64,000 nucleotides of DNA, from NCBI RefSeq assembly GCF_002482975.1, contig NZ_DLHA01000032.1, positions 514,304 through 578,303 of the forward strand. The letters are read 5' to 3'. Position 1 is the stretch's first letter. Every line of letters begins with the position of its first letter. The notes beneath the pieces are model-generated. The model was not told where the DNA came from. It saw nothing but the letters and a program-made list of their open reading frames with translations, and made no database searches. Positions 40,895 through 49,507 of this stretch are shown one piece after another. The translations under genes and the position numbers were made by a program. Source of the stretch: Flavobacterium sp. UBA7680. Its GTDB lineage: Bacteria; Bacteroidota; Bacteroidia; Flavobacteriales; Flavobacteriaceae.

Positions 40895-43714
40895 ATGAAA
40901 ACTTCATTTAAAAATATAAGCCTTAAAATACTCAAATGGACGGGAATAGTAATAGCAGGAATCCTGCTGTTACTTTTTTTGGTTCCATTACTATTTCCCG
41001 GAAAAGTAGCCTCAGAAGTTAAAAAAATTGCCAACGAACGTTTAGACACAAAACTTGAATTTTCGAAATCTAAGCTTTCGTTTTTTACACATTTTCCATC
41101 ACTGACCGTTTCGCTTGATGATATATCGATGACAGGTTCAAAACCTTTTAGCAATGATACTTTACTAAAAGCAGATCAGGTTGCGTTTGGGATAAATTTG
41201 AAAAGATTGATTTTTGACAGCGAAGTTAAAATCAACAAATTATATGTTTCGAATGCTTTAATAAATGTTATGGTCAACGAAAAAGGACAAGCCAATTACA
41301 ACATTTATATCGCACCCGAAGATCGAAAAGACGAAAAAAAAGATCCAAATGCTCCCGAAGAAGGAACAGCAATAAAACTGGAACGAATTGATTTAGAAAA
41401 CTGTCACGTAAAATACAACGATCGCTCGGCTAAAATTTTGGTCGATGCAAAAGGCTTTAATTATATTGGAAAAGGAAATTTAAGCGAAGATATTTTCGAC
41501 TTAAATACCGATGCTAAAATTGACACCCTGGATTTCTATTATAACCGAACTGCTTATCTTAGAAAAAAAGCCGTTCGTGCTGATTTAATTACCAGAATTA
41601 ATACACATGCCCTTTCGTTTATTCTTCAAAAAAATGAATTGCAGATCAATAAACTGCCTTTAACCTTTACCGGTTTATTTACTATTTTAAAAGATGGATA
41701 TAAAATCAATATCAAAGCGGCTTCAGAAAACACAACTGTAAAAGATTTACTTTCTGTAATGCCTCCAGAATATTTAACCTGGCTGGATGAAACCGAAATT
41801 TCTGGAAAAAGTGATTTAGTCCTTTCTTTTAAAGGAGATTATAATGTTTCAAAAAAACAGAAACCAAATTTAGCTTTCAATCTAAAAGTGAAAGACGGAG
41901 CGATTAATTATCAAAACGCGCCCGTTCCGTTAACTGATTTTCAAATGGATTTAAACGCCATTCTGCCTTCTCTTGATACAGAACAATTACTGGTAAATCT
42001 TAGAACTTTACGATTTAAAGTGGGCGAAAAAGATTATTTCAATGCCTATTTGCATAGCAAAGGTTTAAGCGAAATGAATATAAACGCAAGCGTAAAAGGT
42101 GCGCTTGATCTTGCCGTTGTCGATGCCGCAATAGGTTTAAATACAGTAGAATTAAAAGGGCTTTTAAAAACTAATATTCAGGCGAGAGGCTTATTTAGTA
42201 CTTCAAAAAAATTATTTCCTAAAACAATTGGCGGTATTTCGCTTAGAAACGGCTGGCTGAAAACAGACTCCTATCCTAACCCAATTACCGATATTACTTT
42301 TGTTGCAAACGTCTTGAACAAAGCCGGAACTTATGAAGATTTGATCGTGGCCGTTGCACCTGCATCATTTGTTTTTGAAGGAAACCCAATGTATGTAAAC
42401 GCCACTTTATCTGATTTCAGCGATTTGGCTTACAATGCAAAAATTAAAGGCGAATTAAACGTTGGCCGAATCTATCAGGTATTTTCTCAAAAAGGCCTTG
42501 ATGTAACCGGTTACGCAAAAGCTGATTTATCCCTTAAAGGAAAACAAAGTTACGCCACAACGGAACAATATAGTAAACTGGATAATCGCGGAACAATTGT
42601 GCTGAAAAACATCAAAGCAACATCAGAATTATTTCCAAAACCGTTTTTTATCAAGCAGGGAAATTTCCGTTTTCAGAATGAAAAAATGTGGTTTGAAAAA
42701 TTCTATGCTTCTTACGGAAAATCTGATTTTGATATTAACGGATATCTTCTAAATACAATTAATTATTTTCTGGAATCGCACGGAACTTTAAGCGGAGACT
42801 TCAACCTGAAATCAAAACTGATTAATGTTGATGAATTTATGGCGCTTGAAAAAGGTGAAAATAAAGACCGAAAACTGGAAGTCGAATATGCCAAAGAAGA
42901 TCACCCAAAAATGAGCGGTGTGGTTTTAGTTCCTAAAAACTTAAATGTTTCGCTTACCGCAAATGCTGATAAAGTTGAATATAACGGATTGAATTTAAAT
43001 AAACTTACCGGAAAAGTAGGCATTACAAAAGGGGCTTTATATTTAGAAAATACCACTTTTAATATTATCGATTGTATTGTAGGTATCAATGCCGGATACA
43101 AAGATGAAACGCCAACAACGGCTCATTTTGATGCACATTTCAATGCCAAAGATTTTAGCGTTCAGCGTGCTTACAAAGAAATTCCAATGTTCCATGATAT
43201 GGTTACGGCGGCAGAAAAAGCGCAGGGAATTATTTCTGTTGACTATAAAATAAAAGGTGATTTAAACGGAAATATGGGGCCTATTTATGAATCGCTTGAA
43301 GGCGGCGGAACTATTAATCTTCGTGATGTAAAAATTAAAGGTTTAAAATTATTTGAAGGTGTGAGTTCTCAAACCGGACAAAAAGGTCTGGATGATCCAA
43401 AAATGGAAGGAATCGAAATCAAATCAAACATTGATAATAATCTGATTTCTATTGAGCCTTTTACTTTTAGTGTAGCTAGTTTTAAACCCACTATTAAAGG
43501 AACTACCAGTTTTGACGGACTTCTGGATTTACGAATGCGTTTAGGACTTCCGCCGGGCGGTATTATTGGTTTTCCAATCGTAATAACGGGAACGCATGAA
43601 GATCCTAAAATTAAAATTTTCAGTAAAACAGGTCAAAAAATTATTGGAGCTGTTTACGATGAAAAAAATAATAAAGTCGTTAAAAAAGAAAAAGTCAGCA
43701 AGAAGAAAACCTAA
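40895..43714 (+). CDS. AsmA-family protein
   Basis: This 939-residue protein has one N-terminal helix (about 15-32) and a long repetitive beta-rich body. It opens with LLLFLVPLLFPGKVASEVKK, and its C-terminal AsmA-like part has LRDVKIKGLKLFEGVSSQ and LRMRLGLPPGGIIGFPI. AsmA-type proteins form periplasm-spanning hydrophobic grooves that move phospholipid to the outer membrane. Its place directly after the Mla genes (16 bases) fits a shared lipid-homeostasis role. Confidence 0.9.
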   Translation: MKTSFKNISLKILKWTGIVIAGILLLLFLVPLLFPGKVASEVKKIANERLDTKLEFSKSKLSFFTHFPSLTVSLDDISMTGSKPFSNDTLLKADQVAFGINLKRLIFDSEVKINKLYVSNALINVMVNEKGQANYNIYIAPEDRKDEKKDPNAPEEGTAIKLERIDLENCHVKYNDRSAKILVDAKGFNYIGKGNLSEDIFDLNTDAKIDTLDFYYNRTAYLRKKAVRADLITRINTHALSFILQKNELQINKLPLTFTGLFTILKDGYKINIKAASENTTVKDLLSVMPPEYLTWLDETEISGKSDLVLSFKGDYNVSKKQKPNLAFNLKVKDGAINYQNAPVPLTDFQMDLNAILPSLDTEQLLVNLRTLRFKVGEKDYFNAYLHSKGLSEMNINASVKGALDLAVVDAAIGLNTVELKGLLKTNIQARGLFSTSKKLFPKTIGGISLRNGWLKTDSYPNPITDITFVANVLNKAGTYEDLIVAVAPASFVFEGNPMYVNATLSDFSDLAYNAKIKGELNVGRIYQVFSQKGLDVTGYAKADLSLKGKQSYATTEQYSKLDNRGTIVLKNIKATSELFPKPFFIKQGNFRFQNEKMWFEKFYASYGKSDFDINGYLLNTINYFLESHGTLSGDFNLKSKLINVDEFMALEKGENKDRKLEVEYAKEDHPKMSGVVLVPKNLNVSLTANADKVEYNGLNLNKLTGKVGITKGALYLENTTFNIIDCIVGINAGYKDETPTTAHFDAHFNAKDFSVQRAYKEIPMFHDMVTAAEKAQGIISVDYKIKGDLNGNMGPIYESLEGGGTINLRDVKIKGLKLFEGVSSQTGQKGLDDPKMEGIEIKSNIDNNLISIEPFTFSVASFKPTIKGTTSFDGLLDLRMRLGLPPGGIIGFPIVITGTHEDPKIKIFSKTGQKIIGAVYDEKNNKVVKKEKVSKKKT

Positions 43715-43725
43715 TTTATAAGGCA

Positions 43726-44217
43726 ATGAAAAAGAAAAAACAAAATGGCGGAAGTGCATTTGAAAGATTTGCTTCAAAAACCTCAAAAGCTGCCGGAAGC
43801 ACAACTGCTTTTATTGGTGCTTTTGTTATTGTACTGGCATGGGCAGTTTCAGGACCTATTTTCGATTATTCTGAAACCTGGCAATTAGTAATTAATACCG
43901 GAACGACGATTATTACCTTTTTGATGGTTTTCTTAATTCAAAAAGCTCAAAACAAAGATTCACTGGCAATTCAGTTAAAACTAAACGAACTGGTCGCTTC
44001 AAATGAACATTCCAGCAATAGTCTGGTTGATATTGAAAATATGACAGAAGAAGAAATGATTATTGTCCAGAAGTTTTACCGCCACTTAGCTGAACTTGCA
44101 AAGAAAGACGAAAGCATCCGAACTTCTCATTCGCTGACCGAAGCACATTCGCAGCATGAGTACAAAGATAAAAACAGAACTGAACATCGTGTCGCACGAA
44201 ATAAAACTAAAAAATGA
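43726..44217 (+). CDS. Low-affinity iron permease family protein
   Basis: This 163-residue protein has a basic start, two membrane helices (about 26-46 and 55-75) with the family landmarks AWAVSGPIFDYSETWQLVIN and TTIITFLMVFLIQKAQNKDS, and a charged C-terminal region (about 76-163). The family is named after fungal Fet4-like iron permeases, but bacterial members have only two helices and no shown transport. It overlaps the FAD oxidoreductase gene by four bases. Confidence 0.85.
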   Translation: MKKKKQNGGSAFERFASKTSKAAGSTTAFIGAFVIVLAWAVSGPIFDYSETWQLVINTGTTIITFLMVFLIQKAQNKDSLAIQLKLNELVASNEHSSNSLVDIENMTEEEMIIVQKFYRHLAELAKKDESIRTSHSLTEAHSQHEYKDKNRTEHRVARNKTKK

Positions 44218-45413
44218 AATTACGCTCTACAGAAACTTTTTGGCCTCTTATAAGTGCCATGAATACCAGTTATCCTTCCATTGATTCTGATATTAAAACT
44301 GAGATTTTGATTGTTGGAGGAGGAATAACAGGGGCTTTAATGGCTTATAAATTAATTACCGCAGGAAAAAAAATAGTATTAGTTGACCGTCGCGACGTGG
44401 CAAACGGAAGCACCGCCGCAAGTACCGCTTTGCTTCAATATGAAATCGATGTTCCGCTGCACGAACTGATTAAACTTCGGGGCGAAAAATGTGCTGTCGA
44501 CAGTTACAGAAACGGTAAGAAAGCTATTTTTGATTTGCGAAATATAATTGATACCGTAGAAAGTGACTGCGGATTTGAATTCAAAAAAAGTATTTATTTT
44601 ACCTCATATAAAAAAGATATTCCGTTTTTAAAGAACGAATTTAAAGCTAGAAAACAGCGCGATTTTGATGTAACCTGGCTCAATAAATACGAACTCGAAA
44701 AAATGGGTTTAAACGCCATTGCAGCCATCGAATCTAAAACTGCTGCCGTTATGGATCCATTTAAACTGGCGAACGATTTATTGTATTACTGCCATCAAAA
44801 TGGAATGCAGATTTATGACAGAACGAATATTACTTCTGTACAAACTATAAAAGGGAAATGCATTGCTCACACCGAAAATAAATTTACCATAACGGCAGAT
44901 CACGTTGTGTACTGCAGCGGTTATGAAAGCACTGAAACTATTGAAGAAAAAATCGTTGATTTAAAAAGTACGTATGCACTAGCTTCTGAAATTGTTCCTG
45001 AATTACCGACAATATTAAAAAACGCTGTTGCTTGGGATACTTCTTCTCCATATTATTATTACCGCGCGACTCCAGATAACCGAATTATTATGGGCGGCGG
45101 CGACGAAGAATTTAGAGATGCCAGAAAACGTGACAAACTGCTTCCTAAAAAAGAAGCTTCTTTAATGCGTCAGTTTAAAAGACGATTCCCTAATGTAGAA
45201 TTCAAATTAGATTATTCCTGGGCGGGAACTTTTGGCGAAACCAAAGACGGTCTTCCTTATTTTGGAAAACCAGACCCGAAAAAAAATATTCATTACGTCC
45301 TTGGCTTCGGAGGCAACGGAATTACTTTCAGCGTAATCGGAATGAACTCTATTGTCGATTCTATAAAAAATAAAAAAAATCCGGATTTAGATTTTTATAG
45401 GTTTGGAAGGTGA
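44214..45413 (+). CDS. FAD-dependent oxidoreductase (DAO/GlpD-like)
   Basis: This 399-residue flavoprotein has the dinucleotide motif ILIVGGGITGALMAYKL, the GSTAASTALLQYEIDVP stretch near the isoalloxazine ring and the C-terminal LGFGGNGITFSVIGM flavin motif. These are typical of D-amino-acid-oxidase/glycine-oxidase-like enzymes. There is no Rieske domain, which some close relatives carry. It probably oxidises an amino or hydroxy compound; the substrate is unknown. The start overlaps the preceding gene as ATGA. Confidence 0.88.
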   Translation: MKLRSTETFWPLISAMNTSYPSIDSDIKTEILIVGGGITGALMAYKLITAGKKIVLVDRRDVANGSTAASTALLQYEIDVPLHELIKLRGEKCAVDSYRNGKKAIFDLRNIIDTVESDCGFEFKKSIYFTSYKKDIPFLKNEFKARKQRDFDVTWLNKYELEKMGLNAIAAIESKTAAVMDPFKLANDLLYYCHQNGMQIYDRTNITSVQTIKGKCIAHTENKFTITADHVVYCSGYESTETIEEKIVDLKSTYALASEIVPELPTILKNAVAWDTSSPYYYYRATPDNRIIMGGGDEEFRDARKRDKLLPKKEASLMRQFKRRFPNVEFKLDYSWAGTFGETKDGLPYFGKPDPKKNIHYVLGFGGNGITFSVIGMNSIVDSIKNKKNPDLDFYRFGR

Positions 45414-45416
45414 GAA

Positions 45417-45485
45417 AAGGTTCTAAGATGCTAAGATTCTAAGTTGCTGAGTTTTTTTCTTAGAATCTTAGCAACTTAGAACCTT
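45417..45485. terminator. Bidirectional hairpin between convergent genes
   Basis: Arms 45417-45443 and 45459-45485 are 27-base inverted copies with one mismatch, built from the words TTCTAAG, GCTAAG and ATTCTAAG. It separates the FAD oxidoreductase gene (+) from the MarR-GNAT gene (-). The same words recur at 46520-46760. Confidence 0.75.
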
Positions 45486-45495
45486 AGCAACTTTC

Positions 45496-46446
45496 TTAAA
45501 CTTTTAACTCCATTTGAATATTACATCTTTTATAAGGTGTTTCTAAACCAAAAACCTTCTCGAAACCTAATTTATAATACAAGTTTATAGCGGGTTTTAA
45601 GATCGTGTTGCTTTCCAGATAAATCTTTTTTGCTCCAAGTTCTTTAGATTTTTCAACGATTGCCTGTCCTAATAACCAACCGATATTTTTACCTTGTGCT
45701 TTTGGTGAAACGGCCATTTTTGCCATTTCAAAATCATATTCGGGATTGTTCATTTTGATAAGGGCACAGACACCTACGGGTTCGTTTTCATACAAAGCCA
45801 CTAGAATTTTTCCACCTTTGTTTAAGATATATTCTTCGGGATTGTCGAGTGCTTTATAATCTGCTGCTTCCATTTCAAAATACGTTGAAATCCATTCTAC
45901 GTTTAAGGCTCTAAAAGCTTCTTGATATTCATGTTTGTATTCAACGATTTTGACATCTTTGCTTTCGCGGATTTTTTTCTGATCGCTTACTCTTTTAAAC
46001 ATTGATTTTTGTTCCAATAGAAATTCCCATTCTTCAAGCGCCGCCCAAAGATTATGTTTAGATTCGGCGATTAAACCGTCTATTGCAACATCAATATCTT
46101 TTAATTGCTGTTGGATATTTTTCGCAAGCAAAAGTCCTTTCGCAGACAAAACAACATTGTTTTTACGTTTATCATCCGTTTTTAAATTTTCCTGAACCAA
46201 TCCGGCAACAGTCATTTCCCTAATAATTTTGCTTACTGAAGGCTGCGAATGTCCAATCTCATTTGCGATTTCGGTAATCGTCAATTCTCTTTCTTCTGCT
46301 AGCGTATAAAACACAGGAAACCACTTCGGAACAAAATCTGCACCGTATAATTCATAAATTTTAGATGCGTCATCTGTTATAACCGCTGTCATTAAACGTA
46401 AACGACTTCCTAAAGCCGCTTTACCTACTTTGTTAAAAAATTCCAT
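45496..46446 (-). CDS. MarR-GNAT fusion: HTH regulator with acetyltransferase domain
   Basis: This 316-residue protein joins an N-terminal MarR winged-helix domain (about 1-150) to a C-terminal GNAT N-acetyltransferase. The HTH is ELTITEIANEIGHSQPSVSK, with wing DDKRKNNVVLSAKG. In the GNAT part (about 165-316), KMAVSPKAQGKNIGWLLGQA is the acetyl-CoA loop and INLYYKLGFEKV the end motif. It could acetylate a small molecule and regulate genes in response. Its own promoter carries two abutting palindromes, which points to autoregulation. Confidence 0.9.
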   Translation of the reverse strand: MEFFNKVGKAALGSRLRLMTAVITDDASKIYELYGADFVPKWFPVFYTLAEERELTITEIANEIGHSQPSVSKIIREMTVAGLVQENLKTDDKRKNNVVLSAKGLLLAKNIQQQLKDIDVAIDGLIAESKHNLWAALEEWEFLLEQKSMFKRVSDQKKIRESKDVKIVEYKHEYQEAFRALNVEWISTYFEMEAADYKALDNPEEYILNKGGKILVALYENEPVGVCALIKMNNPEYDFEMAKMAVSPKAQGKNIGWLLGQAIVEKSKELGAKKIYLESNTILKPAINLYYKLGFEKVFGLETPYKRCNIQMELKV

Positions 46447-46449
46447 ATC

Positions 46450-46504
46450 ATAATTAATTATATAACTAGTTATGCAAATGTATAAAAAAAATCTTTTTTG
46501 GCAA
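46450..46504 (-). promoter_or_regulatory. Promoter and double-palindrome operator of the MarR-GNAT gene
   Basis: Read on the minus strand, TTG (46504-46502) is followed after exactly 19 bases by TACATTTG (46482-46475), a textbook Bacteroidota promoter. Directly downstream lie two abutting perfect 12-base palindromes, ATAACTAGTTAT (46462-46473) and ATAATTAATTAT (46450-46461). They span the expected transcription start up to the start codon, an ideal site for MarR-type repression. Confidence 0.8.
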
Positions 46505-46531
46505 AATATTTTTTTTAGTTGCTAAGGTTCT

Positions 46532-46682
46532 GAGATGCTAAGATTCTAAGTTTTTTTTCTTAGCATTTGGGGACTTAATAGTATTTATATATTTGAATTT
46601 AATAACTGAAGGCTGAGTAACAATTGAAAGACTTAACAACTAAAAATATTAGCATCTTAGAAACTTAGAATCTCAGCATCTC
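46532..46682. repeat. Imperfect palindrome built from CTAAG words
   Basis: GAGATGCTAAGATTCTAAG (46532-46550) and its inverted copy (46664-46682, one mismatch) flank A/T-rich sequence. More copies of TTAGCATCTTAG, AGAATCT and CTCAGCATCTC follow up to about 46760. It is the same word family as the hairpin at 45417-45485 and lies upstream of the MarR-GNAT promoter. Confidence 0.65.
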
Positions 46683-46810
46683 AGCATCTCAAAAAAAACT
46701 AAGATTCTAAGTTTGGAGCCTTTAAGTTAAACTTAAAACCTCAGCGACTCAGAATCTTAGCGTTTTTGTATATATATGTTGCTTAAAGCTAACGACATTA
46801 ATTTTTTTAG

Positions 46811-46879
46811 AGGTTCAGAGTGACAAAGTTGCAAAGTGACAAAGTTTTAAAACCTTTGTTACTTTGTCTCTTTGAACCT
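46811..46879 (-). terminator. Hairpin after the AraC gene, CAAAG-word type
   Basis: AGGTTCAGAGTGACAAAGT (46811 on) pairs imperfectly with ACTTTGTCTCTTTGAACCT (46861-46879), with an inner CAAAG/CTTTG stem. It lies 13 bases beyond the AraC stop and is followed on the minus strand by A/T-rich sequence, so it can act as terminator. Confidence 0.55.
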
Positions 46880-46891
46880 TTGTCTCTTTGG

Positions 46892-47902
46892 CTAAACTGC
46901 CAACGGATTCAAATTAAACTTATATTCTTTTGGACTGCAGTTAAATTTTTGTTTGAAGATTTTAGAGAAATAACTTCTGCTTGTAAAACCAATGCAGTAC
47001 ACGATTTCAGAAATATTTAAGTCTGATGTTCTAATCAGGATTTCGGCTTTTAGAACGCGCATGTGGGTGATATAATCGTTTACGGTTCTGTTGTGGATCA
47101 TTTTAAAACCTTCCTGAAGTTTATTTGGCGATAAGCCTGACTTTTTACTTAATGATTTAATGGTAAAAGGTTCTTCGGGATTTGCTTTGATGGTTTCTGA
47201 AAGTTCTTTTATTTCTTCCATTTCTCTTAAAGTTAAGCAGTTTGCTTCTTTCGAAAATGAATTTAAATCGTCTGTATGCTGTTGGATTTCCATTGCCAGA
47301 ATGATTCTTAAAATACCTTCTTTCAATAAATTTCTAACTACTCCGGTTTGCGTTACGGCGTTTAACTGTTCTATTTTTTCACCAATTTTTAAATTGTATG
47401 AACCGGCATAAAAGAATTCTTCGTTTAGGTTTTCTTCAAAAAATGTTTCTCTAACCATTTGGTTTAAAGAATTTGTTTGAGTTGATTGTGTTCCCACAAT
47501 TATTAAAGTGAATTTTGTTTTTTTATCTTTTTCAAAAAGCAAAACATTATCCTGGTTTAATTTTGAAGTTACAATCGCAGTCTGGAAAGTTTTTAGTTTA
47601 TGTTCTTCGCCATGAATTCCAAAGCTATGCGAAAGATTTCCTTTAGAGCAATACGCAAAATATAAAGGTGATGAAATTCCGTTATTGACATTCATTTTTA
47701 AATCAACTGAAAAAGTCATATCAAACTGAACGTATGAAATATTATCATTAAAAGAAGCACCGCTAATAGAGCCTTTTGCAAAATTATTGTTTACTTCAAG
47801 TGTATATTCATCAACGTCAAAAGTTACTTTTCCGCCGAAGTTTTTATTCAATTCTTCAAATATGTTTTGAATTTTCTCTGTATGTATAGTAACTATTTTC
47901 AT
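46892..47902 (-). CDS. AraC-family transcriptional regulator
   Basis: This 336-residue regulator has an N-terminal region of about 235 residues without a clear named domain and a C-terminal AraC double HTH (about 240-330). FTIKSLSKKSGLSPNKLQEG is the first HTH and SEIVYCIGFTSRSYFSKIFK the second, followed by the family end CSPKEYKFN. The N-terminal part probably binds a ligand. The target genes are unknown; the divergent DNA glycosylase gene is one candidate by position. Confidence 0.9.
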   Translation of the reverse strand: MKIVTIHTEKIQNIFEELNKNFGGKVTFDVDEYTLEVNNNFAKGSISGASFNDNISYVQFDMTFSVDLKMNVNNGISSPLYFAYCSKGNLSHSFGIHGEEHKLKTFQTAIVTSKLNQDNVLLFEKDKKTKFTLIIVGTQSTQTNSLNQMVRETFFEENLNEEFFYAGSYNLKIGEKIEQLNAVTQTGVVRNLLKEGILRIILAMEIQQHTDDLNSFSKEANCLTLREMEEIKELSETIKANPEEPFTIKSLSKKSGLSPNKLQEGFKMIHNRTVNDYITHMRVLKAEILIRTSDLNISEIVYCIGFTSRSYFSKIFKQKFNCSPKEYKFNLNPLAV

Positions 47903-48085
47903 TTTGTTTCGATTTAAATTCTGTAATTTTAAATGATTCTTAAACCAATAGCATTTCGTTTAAAAAGCAGATATTCAAAGTTCGCTCAATCACAAACCAA
48001 AAATGTTATATAATTTTCTACAATTGTTTTATAATTACTTATCTATATAAGTTTAACTCAAATAAAATATTTCTTAATTCAATCA

Positions 48086-48568
48086 ATGAAAAGCTATTCC
48101 TTCTCTCCTATAAGTTCAAATGATTCTAAAATTCTGATTTTAGGCACAATGCCCGGAACAAAATCATTAGAACTCAATCAATATTACGGACACAATCAGA
48201 ATAATTTCTGGAAGTTTTTGTTTACCATTTTTAATGAGGATTTTTCGAATGATTACGAAACTAAAAAAGCATTTTTGCTGAAAAACAAAATTGCACTTTG
48301 GGATGTTTTACAATATTGCGATCGCGTAGGAAGTTTAGACAGCGCTATAAAAAATGAAATCGCAAATGATTTTGAAACATTCCTGAAGCAGCATCCCAAA
48401 ATAAATACGATATTATTTAACGGACAAAAAGCGGCAGCATTCTTTAAAAAGTATGTTCATTTAAAAGAAACCTATACGCTTATTACACTTCCATCCACAA
48501 GTCCCGCAAACGCCGGCAAATCGTTTCAATCCAAATTAGACGAATGGAAAATTATCGGTTCTTTATAA
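48086..48568 (+). CDS. DNA-deoxyinosine/hypoxanthine glycosylase of the UDG superfamily
   Basis: This 160-residue protein is a single-domain member of the uracil-DNA-glycosylase superfamily. Motif 1 is LILGTMPGTKSLELNQYYGH and motif 2 is ITLPSTSPANAGKSF. A central NKIALWDVLQYCDRVGSLDS stretch matches the hypoxanthine-DNA glycosylase branch. It removes deaminated purine or related bases for base-excision repair. It stands alone with an A/T-rich leader. Confidence 0.85.
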   Translation: MKSYSFSPISSNDSKILILGTMPGTKSLELNQYYGHNQNNFWKFLFTIFNEDFSNDYETKKAFLLKNKIALWDVLQYCDRVGSLDSAIKNEIANDFETFLKQHPKINTILFNGQKAAAFFKKYVHLKETYTLITLPSTSPANAGKSFQSKLDEWKIIGSL

Positions 48569-48798
48569 AATTCGTGGCTAAAAAAAATCTAAATATTGAA
48601 ATAATATAACTTTTGAAATTTAAAATATAACACGAAATTTCTCAGTATACTATAATTTTACAATTAAGAAATCAAAGCCACAGTTTAGAAAGAATGATGA
48701 AGAAGAGGCTTTTTAAAATTATAGATACTACTAAGACAAACTTTTTACAAGTTTAGATTATAAAGAGAACATTGGTTATGTTAGTTTATTTTTGAGAA

Positions 48799-48836
48799 AA
48801 AAGCTATTCTAAATTATTAGGGTAGCTTTCTTTTTT
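48799..48836 (+). terminator. Hairpin terminator before the DUF6526 gene
   Basis: AAAGCTA pairs with TAGCTTT, followed by a run of T residues. It lies 231 bases after the DNA glycosylase stop and 27 bases before the next ATG, so it may end a longer 3' region or act as a leader attenuator. Confidence 0.6.
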
Positions 48837-48862
48837 TCTACATTTAACATAAAATTCCAATT

Positions 48863-49297
48863 ATGAAAATTCAAACTTACTACAATCATATTCGGTTTTA
48901 CACTCCGCACCACTTTGTGTATTATCCTGTTTTAACGGTATTTCTTGTGTTTAGCATTTACTTTGCTTTTACTACAAACGATTGTCTTATTTGGTCTTTT
49001 ATAAGCGTTGTTTTTGTGTTTTTGTTTTTTCTCGCTTATATGCTTCGTCAGCATTATGCGCTTATTTTACAAAACCGGATTGTACGTTTAGAACTCCGCT
49101 ATCGTTACTTTACTCTTACCGAAAAAAGACTGGAAGAGTTTGAACACAAATTAACCGATGATCAAATCTTCGCGTTACGATTTGCTCCAGATGATGAAAT
49201 CCTTCCGTTACTAGAAGATGCATTAAAAAATAACCTCAGCGGCAACGCCATAAAAAAAGCCATCATTCACTGGCGCGCAGATTATAACAGAGTTTAG
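48863..49297 (+). CDS. DUF6526-type membrane protein
   Basis: This 144-residue protein starts with QTYYNHIRFYTPHHFVYYPV, then two helices (about 22-60) and a cytoplasmic helical tail containing RIVRLELRYRYFTLTEKRLE and ALKNNLSGNAIKKAIIHWRA. These landmarks match DUF6526 proteins of Bacteroidota, whose function is unknown. It is monocistronic and followed by a perfect inverted-repeat element. Confidence 0.8.
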   Translation: MKIQTYYNHIRFYTPHHFVYYPVLTVFLVFSIYFAFTTNDCLIWSFISVVFVFLFFLAYMLRQHYALILQNRIVRLELRYRYFTLTEKRLEEFEHKLTDDQIFALRFAPDDEILPLLEDALKNNLSGNAIKKAIIHWRADYNRV

Positions 49298-49363
49298 ATT
49301 GCTGATTTTAGATTTTAGATTTTAGACTGCAGATTTTAGATTCTCTTGATTACGATTTTTCGT

Positions 49364-49457
49364 TTCCTGCAAGGTTTTCAAAACCTTGTAGGTTTCTATA
49401 TCATATCAATTTACTTGGAATATTTATACCTACAAGGTTTTGAAAACCTTGCAGGAA
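49364..49457. repeat. 94-bp element with 30-bp perfect inverted ends
   Basis: Arms 49364-49393 and 49428-49457 are exact reverse complements over 30 bases, and each arm contains the perfect palindrome AAGGTTTTCAAAACCTT or its complement. It lies between convergent genes. The design resembles the 19436-19550 element with unrelated sequence. Confidence 0.75.
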
Positions 49458-49507
49458 CGTCAATGAATTAAATTATTTTAAAAACCTTATAACTCAAAAC
49501 TCATAAT

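Noticed and set aside
48693..48755. 20-codon frame MMKKRLFKIIDTTKTNFLQV
   Set aside because: It is too short to support, has no recognisable feature and lies in an A/T-rich gap.
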